From Nicotiana tabacum (Eukaryota; Streptophyta; Magnoliopsida; Solanales; Solanaceae), in assembly GCF_000715075.1 (NCBI RefSeq), contig NC_134102.1, forward strand, positions 109,008,001-109,072,000: DNA of 64,000 nucleotides, given 5' to 3'. The position numbers were made by a program, and so were the translations under genes. The first letter of the stretch is position 1, and each line of letters opens with the position of its first letter. Below are positions 1 to 11,242 of the stretch, piece by piece. The notes below the pieces were generated by a model. The model was not told where the DNA came from and searched no databases. It saw only the letters and a list, made by a program, of their open reading frames with translations.

Positions 1-1068
1 ATTTGATTGGCCAGAACATGCCACTTGCACACGTGGCGCGCTTCCATTTGCCTTTTAATTTGACTTGACATGCCTTGTCATTTTGATACGTGGCACGTTT
101 CTATTGGCTCTTTTGTTTGACTTGGCGTGCCACGTCATTTGACACATAACATCAAATTGGGCCTCTAGGAAGATGACATATTGAGCCTAATAAAGTGGGC
201 TCATCACTTGTAACCCAACTAGATGGGCTAGCCCAATAAATTTAAATTTATTTATTTAACCCATATTATTGAACTAATATAATTAATCTAATTATATTGA
301 CTCATAATATTTATTTGGACCAAAATATATTTAATTTGAAATTAAAACCAAATATTTTATGGATTTAGATAAAATTTTAACTGCCTACAAATGTCTCATA
401 CTTCAAGATTTATCGAAGTGTAGACTAATTGAAACTCAAAGATTGGTCGGGTCAATTAGTTTTTTGACCTTTTATAAACTTGTTTTTAGTTTTATGACCT
501 TACTTCTTTTTTTACACATGTGAGATTTACTTTTACACGTAAGAGATCTTTCTTTTACACGTAAGAGATCTAAAAAAGATATTTTATTAAATTCAATATT
601 GTAAAAGGTCAAGAATACCTAAAACCTCGTAGAAGACATATTTGTTCTCTTAAAAGTGATCGGGAATTGAACTTTCTCTTTCCTTGAAACAATACCATAT
701 TATAATGGCATGTGTAAAGATACATAATAACCAAACATTAGTCATCACGTAGGAAAACTTATGAAAACCTTTTTTTTCATTCTTTGCATTAAAGAAAAGT
801 TTTTCATTTCATTTAATATAGCAATTTGCATCACTAAGGTACGTGACTATCCATGATCAGAAAAATTAATCCATATAGCATTGTCGTCTTTTACCGACTA
901 GTACGTGTCTTTCATTATTCTCCGACTAGAATTGTAAAAATGCAAGCTCATTATGCACAACTAGCATTCTTCAAGTTTGAGTAGGAATAGAATTATAGCG
1001 TCCCAATGCATGATGGAAACTAATTGTGCTAGCCGCCTTTTCAATTGATCCCACATGGAATGACATAT
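1..1068. other. Unclassified AT-rich intergenic sequence, probably old LTR debris
   Basis: No coding frame is convincing. The first 160 bases carry three copies of ACGTGGC (31-37, 88-94 and, inverted, 129-135), the core of plant G-box/ABRE elements. Similar word-rich stretches occur in plant retrotransposon LTRs, so this may be a degraded LTR, but neither end nor a primer site could be found. The remainder (about 160-1068) is AT-rich and featureless apart from a short tandem repeat. Confidence 0.4.
511..572. repeat. Short tandem repeat, unit about 21 bp, 3 copies
   Basis: Three adjacent units read TTTACACATGTGAGATTTAC, then two copies of TTTTACACGTAAGAGATCT. The last two units are nearly identical, the first is diverged. 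No function can be assigned. Confidence 0.7.
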
Positions 1069-1832
1069 TGTAACGATCCCAAATCCACTAGTCGTGATGG
1101 CACCTAACCCAACCCGCTAGGTAAGCCAATTAACCTCTAACCAATTCTAATAACAATTAATAAAGTGATTAAGTAAAGAAATATCTGAATCTTATACATT
1201 CCCCAAGGACTAGTAGTACAAATCATAAGTTTTTAAGAATAGAATTTACAAAGCTGAAATGAAATAAATACATCGTCTGTTTGAAAAGTACATAAACAGA
1301 GTTTTATAGATCTAAAGCTACCACGAACAAGAGGCAGCTACAACCGGGACGCAGGTATATCTTCAATCCAGCTCCCATCGAACACAACAACATCAACAAC
1401 CAACATCTGCACGCAAGGTGCATAAGTGTAGTATGAGTACAACCGATTCCATGTACTCAGTAAGTAACAAATCTAACCTTAGGTTGAAAGTAGTGACGAG
1501 CTAACACAAGATCGGGTCCAATACCAATATCCCACAACAGTTCATAACAGCATAATACAAGTAATAAAAGATGTATCTTAGAAGTAAAATGCTCAGCTCG
1601 TTCACAGTTCCAGAAAATAGTCATACTTTTCAAGTATCTTAGTGAAAACCCAAATATTTTACCGAAAATGCCAAAAATACGAGTAAGTTTGAAAACTGTA
1701 ATTTTTTCAAATATCCTTTCCACAATAAATAAGATATTTTATTTTCTTTCCAGATAGCAAGTGTGAAATACCTCTCTATGCCCACATATCTTTGTGTGTA
1801 AAAAGTCATGAATGACGTGATACCGTATGCGA
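1069..1832 (-). mobile_element. Partial LTR of family C (Ty3/gypsy type), reverse orientation
   Basis: The left edge TGTAACGATCCC followed by CGTGATGGCACCTAAC matches, in reverse, the 3' end of the other LTRs in this window. A hairpin and the shared TAGTATGAGTAC context lie at 1407-1430, at the distance from the edge seen in the other families. It stops where LTR B1 begins at 1833. No primer site is seen to the left of the edge, so it is a 3' LTR remnant or a solo LTR rather than a 5' LTR. Confidence 0.65.
1407..1423 (-). promoter_or_regulatory. Conserved LTR hairpin, family C copy
   Basis: CTGCAC, loop GCAAG, GTGCAT: a 6-bp stem with one mismatch, followed by TAGTATGAGTAC (the reverse of GTACTCATACTA). 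It lies 338 bp from the LTR edge. The same hairpin and context recur in families A, B, E and F at 330-410 bp from the LTR 3' end. The role is unknown. Confidence 0.6.
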
Positions 1833-2566
1833 TGACCCAAAATATCATCTTTAAATTTAATAAGTAATTATGTGTTCTAAGATCTCGAAAAGTAGTATTT
1901 ATCATTCCCCGACTTGCATGCGTAGTCCGTAAAATTTTTCAGAAAGTTTTTATGTGAAAAATAGATTAAAATGTGAAATAGAGCCTTAAAACTTAACTGA
2001 GTTGACTTTGGTCAATTTTATTTTGAGCAAACGGACCCGGATTAGTGTTTTGACAGTTTCGATAGCTCCATATTGTGATTTGGGACTTGGGCATATGCCC
2101 GAAATTTATTTTGGAGGTCCCTAACTCAAGTTATGACCATTTAACGGAAACTAGTAATTTAAAGGCTAAAGATTTTCAAGTTTGACCACGGGGTTGACTT
2201 TTTGATATCGGAGCCGGAATCCGATTCTAGAAATTTGAATAGCTCCGTTATGTTATTTATGACTTGTGTGCCAAATTTAAAGTCATTCCAGATTCATTTA
2301 ATATGTTTTGGCACGCGATTTGCAAATTGAAAAGTTTAAAACTCAAAGTTCGAATCGAGGGGTGAATTGTAATTTCAGTGTTGTTTGACGTGATATGAGA
2401 CCCCGAGTAAGTCCTTATTATGTTATGGGACTTGTTGGTATATTCGTACGGGGTCCCGAGTACCCCAAGAGTGATACAGATTGAAATCGGATCAAGAAAT
2501 GGACTTAAGGAAAAAACTGAAATTTGGCCTTCTGGTATAATCGCACCTACGGAATGCTAGGCAGAA

Positions 2567-2575
2567 TATATAAAA
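2567..2575 (+). promoter_or_regulatory. Possible TATA box in LTR B1
   Basis: TATATAAAA, immediately downstream of the remnant of the palindromic word cluster. The aligned site in B2 reads TATATATT (18730-18737). Position upstream of a retroelement transcript start is plausible but no start site can be seen. Confidence 0.35.
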
Positions 2576-3523
2576 TCGGGTCTTAGCCATTTTTACTCAT
2601 TTTTGAGTTTTAAGTCTCGGATTTTGGCGATTTCAAAGGAGTTTTTCACGATTTCGAACTGAGTAAGTGTTCTTTATCATATAGTGATTATATTTCATAA
2701 ATCCATGTCTATATTCATCATTTATTTCGGATTTAGATGGAAAAAATTAGAATTTTTGTAAAACTTTCCAAAAACGAAAATCTTAGATTTGAAGGTCCAT
2801 TTGACATCGGAATTGGATAATTTTTATATGGCTGGACTCGACTCGGAATGGGTGTTCGGATTTCGTAAGTTTTTCCGAGATTTGAGATGTGGGCCCCACT
2901 GTTGAGGTTTAAAATGAATTTCGGAGAAAATTAATAAATTCATATGGAATTAATTCCTACGATTTGTATTGAGTATATCGAATTGTTTGTGAATAGATTT
3001 GAATATTTTGGAGTCCAATATAAAAGGAAAAGCTATGGTCAAGTAATTTATTGAAATTGCAAAGCGAGGTAAGTGTCGTGGTTAACCTTGACTTGAGGGA
3101 ATAGAACCTTTAAATTATTTGTTATGTGAATTGCATGTGAACGACGTATATGCGAGGTGACGAGTGTCTATACGTCGTCAAATTAATTGTTTGCATAATT
3201 ATTTGAAAATTATAAATCGTTTTAAATCATGAATGAATTATTATATTAATTGTTTCACTCATAATTCTTTGTCAAATATTAATTCTCGAATTCCTGCATT
3301 AATTGTTACATCTTATTTGAATTATGTGTATTAATTGCTACTTGACATTTAGCATATTAAACATTAAACTGCCTATTTTCTCCCTGATTTCCATAATAAA
3401 TTGCTATTTGTCATTATTTGTTTCATAATTAAATCATAATTATTCTATGCTTGTTGTCTTAAAATGTTATATTAATTGTTGCATTTATTGGGGCAACTTC
3501 TTCTATAAGAATTGGTAAATGAA

Positions 3524-4133
3524 TATATTGGAGGATCGGGTTGCACGCCGCAACAGACTTATTTAAAAGTTTATATTGGAGGATCGGGTTGTACGCCGCA
3601 ACAGACTTGTTGAAAAGTTTATATTGGAGGATTGGGTTGCACGCCGCAACAGACTTGATTAAAATTTTATATTGGAAGATCAGGTTGCACGCCGCAACAG
3701 ATATATTAAAAAGTGCATATTGGAGGATCGGGTTGCACGCCGCAACAGAATCGATTGAAATGAATATATTGGAGGATCGAGTTGCACGCCGCAACAGACT
3801 TGTTTAAAAGTTTATATTGGAGGATCGAGTTGTACGCCGCAATAGATTTGATTAAAAGTTCATATTGGAAGATCGGGTTGCACGCTGCAACAGACTTATT
3901 AAAAAGTCCATATTGGAGGATCGGGTTGTACGCCGCAACAGAATCGATTGAAATGAATAAATTGGAGGATCGGGTTGCACGCCGCAATAGACTTATTAAA
4001 AAAAGTCCATATTGGAGGATCGGGTTGCACACCGCAACAGACTTATTAAAAAGTCTATATATATACTGGATTAAATAAATATATTGGAGAGTTGAAAATG
4101 AATATATTGTGGAAACGGGTTGCACGCTGCAAC
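3524..4133 (+). repeat. Tandem array in LTR B1, unit about 48 bp, 12 copies
   Basis: Each unit contains ATTGGAGGATCGGGTTGCAC plus GCCGCAACAGACTT and an AT-rich linker. The core GTTGC-ACGCC-GCAAC is an inverted repeat with a 5-nt loop. I count 12 cores, the last one separated and diverged. B2 has 8, the right LTR of B3 has 7 and its left LTR has none. Open frames through this region on both strands are repeat artefacts (units that are multiples of three or free of stops). Confidence 0.9.
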
Positions 4134-5162
4134 GGAAAGTAATTGAAATAATAATTGATTATGACTTCTGAGTTAGCTTCAACTATTAAAAATAAGTTAC
4201 CTGATTTATTTCTATTATTGTTGTTTTACTAATATTGCGTACAAGTTAATGTACGTGACCAGCCTTAACCTCGTTACTACTTTGTCGAGGTTAGGTGTAA
4301 CGACCCGGCCGGTCGTTTCGAGAGTCATAGCCCCGTTTTCTCCATTTCTGCTTATTTATGTGTTGTTCAGCTGTGTTGAGTTGTATCGAGTTGGTAGGTT
4401 TGGGTTCGGAGTAGTTTTGGAGTGAAATGAGACACTTAGTCTCTTAGTTAGAAAGCTAAGTTAGAAAAGTCAACCGAAAGTTGACTTATGAGTAAACAAG
4501 TTCAGACTTGTAATTTTATGATTCGGTTAGCTTCGTTGAGTGATTTTATACTTAGGAGTGTGTCCGGAATATAATTTGGAGGTCCGCGGTAGAATTAGGC
4601 TTGAATTGGCGAAAGTTAAAAATTTGGCGATTTCGGTCGGCAGTAGAAAATTTGATATCGGGGTCGAAATGGAATTCCATAGGTTGGAGTAGGTTCGTAG
4701 TGTCATTTTTGACGTGTGTGCAAAATTTGAGGTCATTCGGACGTGGTTTGATAGGTTTCGGCGTCGTTGGCGAATTTTGGAAGTTTAGAAGTTCTTAGGC
4801 TTGAATCCGAGATTGAATTGGTGTTTTGGTGTTGTTTTGGGTGTTCCGAAGGTTTGACTAAGTTCAGGTAGTGGTATATGACTTGTTTGAATTATTGGTT
4901 GAGGTCCCGAGGAGCTCGGGATGATTTCGGATGGGTATTGGGGAGTTTGGAAGTTGGAAATTTCATAAGACTAAAGTTTCAAATGAGTTCGCACAAGACC
5001 TAACTTTCAATGAGCATAACTCTCATGATACGAAATGTAATATGGTGTATTACCTATCAAAAGAAAGGTCTATGTGTCTAGTTTCCAATGCTTCACACCG
5101 TTTATCATTTGGACATTCCTACAAGAGATTATGACCAAATCACCAAAGTCTGGAAAAGTACA

Positions 5163-5320
5163 ATTCTGCGATCGCAGAATCATTATGCGATCGCAGAAGT
5201 AGTTATGCGACCGCAAAATGGTCGCAAACCTGTCCAGTGAAGCCCATTTCTGGGCATCGATTTTGCATTGCATTTTGCGACTCGCATACCTATTCTGCGG
5301 TCCATTATGCGACCGCAGAC
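5163..5320 (+). repeat. Palindromic word cluster, LTR A1 (TGCG-N2-CGCA)
   Basis: Repeated 10-mers TGCG-AT-CGCA and TGCG-AC-CGCA, with several one-base variants. The first forms an 18-bp perfect palindrome, ATTCTGCGATCGCAGAAT, at 5163-5180. The cluster lies 870-1025 bp from the LTR start, the same zone as related clusters in families B, E and F. Every arm holds a CpG, so methylation or a dimeric binding protein are possible roles; neither is shown. Confidence 0.7.
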
Positions 5321-6416
5321 CTACTTTTGGAGGGTTAATTTTTCTATTTTCATAACCCGAACCAATTTTGATAAATTGGCTTTGGGACTCATTTTGGAGC
5401 AAAAATCTGACAATTTTTTGAGAGAAGGGAGAGTGTTCTAGAGAAAGGAAGAAGCTCAAGTGCTTTGTTCATCAAGATCTTGTTCAAGCTTTGAAATCCA
5501 ATAAGAAAATATCACAAGATCTTCACCCAAGAGGTAAGGTTCTAACCCTAGTCTTCAATTTCGAGTTTAGGTAAAGATGGGTGATTAAGAGTATGATCCT
5601 TGGGTGTAATAGTATCATTTATACATATCAATAAGGTTTATGGAAAGATTGTTGAGTTTAAATGGGTATAGATTGGGTTGAAAATGGAAGAAATTTTCAA
5701 AGACTTTAATTGAAGATTTGAGGGTCGAGTTGATGTCGGAATTTGGTAAAATTTGTATGGTTGGACTCGGGTGAGGACGAGGTTTGTTATTATGCCATTT
5801 TTGAATGGTTTCTAGACGTGGGCCCGGGGGCCGGGTTTGAGCCAATTTCAGATTTTTGGCATATTTATGTAGTTTTTATTGTGGAATTCAATTCTTTAGA
5901 CTATGTTGATAGTAGTATTCTGATTTTGGTTAGATTCAGAGCTTTTGGAGACCGAGTCCCGAGATGAGGGCATCCCGGAGTAGGATTTTATGTTGTGAAA
6001 GTAAGCAACAATTTTAACTCTGGCTTTTAGGGTATAAACCCGAAGATTTGATATCACGTGATTGTTTGGAGGTGATACCCACGCTAGGAGACGTCGTGTG
6101 GGTGTGCACCGCGAGGGATTGAGATTTGGTCTATCCTGTGAGACTGTGAGAACTAGTGGATTTTATCTTTGGTTATGTATTCATTTGTTGTTGAACTTGT
6201 TTGCCTTCATGTTAGAGATGATGCTTAGGCTTTATTCATGCTCACATTATTTGAACTCAGTCATAGATATTATTGTACATGTTTACCTTAGTCCCTATTA
6301 TTTTGCTGATATGTTGTGATACTTGACGTGGGCTGTGTTTCCCTTAATTGTTGATGATGGTGAGGCTAGAGAGGTACATGACTGAGTGAGGCCAAGGGCC
6401 TATTGTGAAGTATTAG

Positions 6417-6577
6417 GCACATGAGTTATCTGTGCAACACGTGAGTTGTCCGTGTAGATCCAGGTATTGATACCATAGCGCGTGAGTTTTCCACGTAGCA
6501 CGTGAGTTGACCGTGCGAATCCAAGGATTGATATTATGGCACATGAGTTGTCTGTGCAACACGTGAGTTGTCCGTGC
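6417..6577 (+). repeat. G-box hairpin array, LTR A1, 6 units
   Basis: Units of the form GCACGTGAGTTGTCCGTGC. The ends GCACG and CGTGC are inverted repeats around a 9-nt loop, and three units contain the exact G-box CACGTG. Spacers of about 15-20 bp separate some pairs. LTR A2 has 6 units (10372-10532), A3 about 4-5 (14392-14510). Confidence 0.75.
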
Positions 6578-6892
6578 TTAGCGCTTGGGCTTTGGGAGCC
6601 CCTCCAGAGTCTGTAACCCCCCTAGTGAGCGCAGGTACCTATTGAGTGTTGAGTACCGAGTACTGAGTGATGGAGTGACATTGTTGTGAGGTTGCATTTA
6701 CTTTTGCTGTTGTTGCATTTACTTGTTAATTTCTTTGTGGAATTTGTTGGTTTTTATGGAATTTACCTATTTATTCATGTTTATTGTAAATTGTGAAAAG
6801 AAATAATTGAATTGTTCTACTTAGCTCGTCACTACTACTCAGTTCCTTAGTTATTTCTGTTACTACTGAGTCGGTTGCACTCATACTACACC

Positions 6893-6909
6893 CTGCACTT
6901 TATGTGCAG
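6893..6909 (+). promoter_or_regulatory. Conserved LTR hairpin, A1 copy
   Basis: CTGCAC, loop TTTAT, GTGCAG: a perfect 6-bp stem, preceded by ACTCATACTACACC and followed by ATCCAGGT. 372 bp from the LTR 3' end. The same site in LTR A2 is 10855-10871. See the finding on this element. Confidence 0.65.
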
Positions 6910-7281
6910 ATCCAGGTGAGTTAGAAGCGTGACAATCGTTGAGTTCATGCCGGCTATATTTGGAGACTGCAAGGTAGCTTCTAGCGTCCGCAGGACCTTG
7001 TTACTCATTTTGTCATTTCTTCTTTTGGACAGTTAGACAGTTTATATATCATAGTTCATAGTTTTAGATGCTCATGACTTAGTGACACCCTGATGTTTGG
7101 GGCTCGTTTCCGTATTTTCTATAATTATATTTAGAGTTGATTTAGTTTATGAAAAATTCAAATGTTGAAAATGTTTTATTAAATTCTTATAATCGATTTG
7201 GTAGTAATATTTTGGGAAATAGGCTTTACTTGTAACATGATAGGCGCCATCACGACCATAGTTAGATTTTGGGTCGTGACA

Positions 7282-8262
7282 AGTTGGTATCAGAGCCTAG
7301 GTTACATAGGTTTCACGAGTCATGAGCAAGTTTAGTAGAGTCTTGCGGATCGGTACAGAGACATCTATACTTATCTTCGAGAGGCTGCAGAACCCTTAAG
7401 AAAATTTCACTTTCTTGTATTCTATCGTGCATAATTGATTCATGTTGGAACATAACTCCTTGAATTCCTTCCACGCATTCGTATGCACACATGAGCGCTC
7501 AGTATCGGGTGTGCATCGCCGGCTTGTGATTCTACGAATAAAGTTGAGATGTGTATTCTGTGTATGTGGTGGTGGGCCAGTCTGGAGGACTTGAGGCCAT
7601 GGTTAGACCGCAACTTAGGCTCGGTAGCTTCAGTTATAACCTATACATTTGGACTCATATGTCCGATAATGTCCCTACGAGTGAAATTTATGGCTCGATG
7701 AGCGGTGGAATGACTTTGTGGTGAGTATGATGTAACTGCGGAATGTGTTAAGACGATGTGAATGTGACGAGAAGTGTTTTCTTGAAATGTAAAGGAAGGC
7801 CATTGGGTGCTTGATTTTTCGTTTTGATGTGACGTACGGTTTTGAGTGTGAATGTTTTGAAGGATCTTTCACGTTGTTAAATTTAGGCGCAAATTAAATT
7901 CTCATGTCTGTCAATGAGTTTTGACTCAAGAAGAGTAAGTGGTTGGGTAGTAATGGTGGTTGCGAATGAGTATTTTGATGTTGATGGCTCGAGAAAGATA
8001 ATATTCGAAGAGACTTAGAGTCGGTAACATTCTATTGGTTCTGGTACGACAGAGATACATTTCGAGTTGATGCAGCAATTGGGCAGCTAAGTATGAGGGA
8101 AGACATGACGGGAAGCGTTTCGCGGTGGTTGAAGTACTAGCGGGTCAAGTAGGAGAAGTAGAGGTTGAGAAATTTCTAAAAGGAGATGATTTAACCGAAG
8201 TAAGAATGGATTTTGGAACACGGGCACGTTCGAGGACGAACGTTTGTTTAAGAGGGGGAGGA
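7282..8262 (+). other. Non-coding internal region, element A first unit
   Basis: 981 bp between two LTRs, starting with the primer site and ending in the polypurine tract AGAGGGGGAGGA (8251-8262). No frame resembles gag or pol; the only open frame (7675-7872, reverse) is unrecognised and also present in the second unit because the sequence is duplicated. This is the layout of a non-autonomous element (TRIM/LARD-like) that must borrow proteins. Element F has the same LTR ends and tract and is the obvious candidate donor. Confidence 0.8.
7285..7296 (+). other. Primer binding site, tRNA-iMet, element A first unit
   Basis: TGGTATCAGAGC, complementary to the 3' end of plant initiator tRNA-Met, three bases after the LTR end. 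The second unit has CGGTATCAGAGC (11246-11257). Confidence 0.9.
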
Positions 8263-11242
8263 TGTAATGACCCGGCCGGTCGTTTCTAGAGTCATAGCCC
8301 CGTTTTCCCCATTTCTGCTTATTTATGTGTTGTTCAGCTGTGTTGAGTTGTATCGAGTTGGTAGGTTTCGGTTCGGAGTAGTTTTGGAGTGAAATGAGAC
8401 ACTTAGTCTCTTAGTTAGAAAGCTGAGTAAGAAAAGTCAACTGAAAGTTGACTTATGAGTAAACGAGTTCGGACTTGGAATTTTATGATTCGGTTAGCTT
8501 CGTTGAGTGATTTTAGACTTAGGAGTGTATCTGGAATATAATTTGGAGGTCCGTGGTAGATTTAGGCTTGAATTGGCGAAAGTTGGAAATTTGGCGATTT
8601 CTGTCGGTAGTAGAAAATTTGATATCGGGGGCAAAATGAAATTTCGGAGGTTGGAGTAGGTTCGTAGTGTCATTTGTGACGTGTGTACAAAATTTGAGGT
8701 CATTCGAACGTGGTTTGATAGGTTTCGGCGTCGTTGGCGAATTTTGGAAGTTTAGAAGTTCTTAGGCTTGAATCCGAGATTGAATTGGTGTTTTGGTGTT
8801 GTTTTGGGTGTTCCGAAGGTTTGACTAAGTTCAGGTAGTGGTATATGACTTGTTTGAATTATTGGTTGAGGTCCCGAGGAGCTCGGGATGATTTCGGATG
8901 GGTATTGGGGAGTTTAATAGTTGGAAATTTCATAAGACTAAAGTTTCAAATGAGTTCGCACAAGACCTAACTTTCAATGAGCATAACTCTCATGATACGA
9001 AATGTAATATGGTGTATTACCTATCAAAAGAAAGGTCTATGTGTCTAGTTTCCAACGCTTCACACCGTTTGTCATTTGGACATTCCTACAAGAAGTTATG
9101 ACCAAATTATCAAAGTCTATAAAAGTGCAATTTTGCGATCGCAGAAGTAGTTATGCGACCGCAAAATGGTCGCACACCTGTCCAGTGAAGCCCATTTCTG
9201 GGCATCGATTTTGCATTGCATTTTGCGACCCGCATACCCATTTTGCGGTCCATTATGCGACTGCAAACCTGCTTTCGGAGGGTTAATTTTTCTATTTTCA
9301 TAACCCAAACCCATTTTGATAAATTGGCTTTGGGACTCATTTTGGAGCAAAAATCTGACATTTTTTAGAGTGAAGGGAGAGTGTTATAGAGAAAGGAAGA
9401 AGCTCAAGTACTTTGTTCATCAAGATCTTATTCAAGCTTTGAAATCCAATAAGGAAATATCACAAGATCTTCACCCAAAAGGTAAGGTTCTAACCCCTAG
9501 TCTTCAATTTCGAGTTTGGTTAAAGATGAGCGATTAAGAGTATGATCCTTGGGTGTAATAGTATCATTTATACATATCAATAAGGTTTATGGAAAGATTG
9601 TTGAGTTTAAATGGGTATAGATTGGGTTGAAAATGGTAGAAATCTTCAAAGACTTTAATTGAAGATTTGAGGGTCGAGTTGATGTCAGAATTTGGTGAAA
9701 TTTGTATGGTTGGACTCGGGTGAGGATGAGGTTTGTTATTCTGCCATTTTTGAATGGTTTCTAGATGTGGGCCCGAGGGCCGGGTTTGAGCCAATTTTGG
9801 ATTTTTGGCATATTTATGTAGTTTTTATTGTGGAATTCGATTCTTTAGACTATGTTGATAGTAGTATTCTGATTTTGGTTAGATTCAGAGCTTTTGGAGA
9901 CCGAGTCCCGAGATGAGGGCATCCCAGAGTAGGATTTTACGTTGTGAAGGTAAGCAACAATTTTAACTCTGGCTTTTAGGGTATAAACCCGAAGATTTGA
10001 TATCACGTGATTGTTTGGAGGTGATACCCATGCTAGGAGACGTCGTGTGGGTGTGCACCGCGAGGGATTGAGACTTGGTCTATCCTGTGAGACTGTGAGA
10101 CCTAATGGCTATTATCTGTGGTTATGTATTCATTTGTTGTTGAACTTGTTTACCTTCATGTTAGAGATGATGCTTAGGCTTTATTCATGCTCACATTATT
10201 TGCACTCAGTCATAGATATTATTGTACATGTTTACCTTAGTCCCTATTATTTTGCTGATATGCTGTGATACTTGACGTGGGTTGTGTTTCCCTTAATTGT
10301 TGATGATGGTGAGGCTAGAGAGGTACATGACTGAGTGAGTCCAAGGGCCTATTGTGAAGTATTTGATTGAGGCACGTGAGTTGTCCGTGCAACACGTGAG
10401 TTGTCTGTGCGGATCCAAGTATTGATACCATAGCGCGTGAGTTATCCGCATAGCACATGAGTTGACCGTGCGAATCCAAGGATTGATATTATGGCACGTG
10501 AGTTGTCCGTGCAACACGTGAGTTGTCCGTGCTTAGCGCTTGGGCTTTGGGAGCCCCTCCGGAGTCTGTACACCCCCCAGTGAGCGCAGGTACCTATTGA
10601 GTGTCGAGTGCTGAGTGTCGAGTGCTGAGTGATGGAGTGACATTGTTGTGAGGTTGCATTTACTTTTGCTGTTGTTGCATTTACCTGTTAATTTCTTTGT
10701 GGAATTTGTTGGTTTTTATGGAATTTACCGTTTTATTCATGTTTATTGTACATTGTGAAAAGAAATAATTGAATTGTTCTACTTAGCTCGTCACTACTAC
10801 TCAGTTCCTTAGTTATTTCTATTACTATTGAGTTGGTTGTACTCATACTACACCCTGCACTTTATGTGCAGATCCAGGTGAGTTAGAGCGCGGCAATCGT
10901 TGAGTTCAGGCCGGCTATATTTGGAGACAACAAGGTAGCTGCTAGCGTCCGCAGGACCTTGTTACTCATTTTGTCATTTCTTCTTTTGGACAGTTAGACA
11001 GTTTATATATCATAGTTCATAGTTGTAGACGCTCATTACTTAGTGACACCCCGATGTTTGGGGCTCGTTTCCGTATTTTCTATAATTATATTTAGAGTTG
11101 ATTTAGTTTATGAAAAATTCAAATGTTGAAAATGTTTTATTAAATTCTTATAATCGATTTGGTAGTAATATTTTGGGAAATAGGCTTTTCTTGTAACACG
11201 ATAGGCGCCATCACGACCATAGTTAGATTTTGGGTCGTGACA
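8263..11242 (+). repeat. LTR A2 (complete)
   Basis: Starts TGTAATGACCCGGCCGGTCG, ends GGGTCGTGACA, 2980 bp. In its word cluster (about 9130-9275) one unit present in A1 and A3 is missing, apparently a deletion between two GATCGCAGAA copies. G-box array 10372-10532, conserved hairpin 10855-10871. It serves as 3' LTR of the first unit and 5' LTR of the second. Confidence 0.9.
10855..10871 (+). promoter_or_regulatory. Conserved LTR hairpin, A2 copy
   Basis: CTGCAC-TTTAT-GTGCAG, identical to the A1 copy, preceded by GTACTCATACTACACC and followed by ATCCAGGT. 371 bp from the LTR end. Confidence 0.65.

Larger units (their letters stand above)
1833..4295 (+). mobile_element. Truncated LTR of family B (copy B1)
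   Basis: Starts TGACCCAAAATATCATC, the same start as the LTR of B3 where a polypurine tract precedes it, and is collinear with the B2 LTR. It runs through the tandem array and ends abruptly at 4295, inside the LTR, where LTR A1 begins; about 440 bp of the LTR 3' end are missing. A TATA-like word TATATAAAA is at 2567-2575, just after a single remnant TCGCACCTACGG of the palindromic cluster that is about 170 bp long in B2. The break at 4296 is best read as insertion of element A into this LTR. Confidence 0.8.
4296..7281 (+). repeat. LTR A1 (complete)
   Basis: Begins TGTAACGACCCGGCCGGTCG and ends GGGTCGTGACA, 2986 bp, followed by the primer site. Contains in order a palindromic word cluster (5163-5320), a G-box tandem array (6417-6577) and the conserved hairpin (6893-6909). 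Short open frames inside it (for example 5070-5459 and 6062-6319) recur in the other copies only because the LTR is repeated and are not genes. Confidence 0.9.

Noticed and set aside
1457..1905. Two overlapping 88-codon reverse frames
   Set aside because: They lie in AT-rich LTR C and cross the C/B1 junction at 1833; no recognisable domain.
3459..4125. Long open frames on both strands with repeated peptide units (for example MHAATD and AACNPILQY)
   Set aside because: They follow the 48-bp tandem array of LTR B1; both strands are open at once and the peptide is the repeat translated. The same happens at 19796-20014 and 61226-61414.
3524..4133. CRISPR-like array (regular repeats with a palindromic core and variable spacers)
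   Set aside because: The genome is a plant's, the so-called spacers are themselves degenerate copies of the unit, and the array sits in a retrotransposon LTR with copy number changing between copies.
5070..5459. 129-codon reverse frame in LTR A1, with relatives in A2 and A3
   Set aside because: Similarity between copies comes from the LTR being repeated; the frame is broken differently in each and crosses the word cluster.
7285..7296. tRNA gene fragments suggested by the iMet match
   Set aside because: Only 12 bases match and they lie directly after LTR ends, so they are primer sites. No cloverleaf was seen around any of them.
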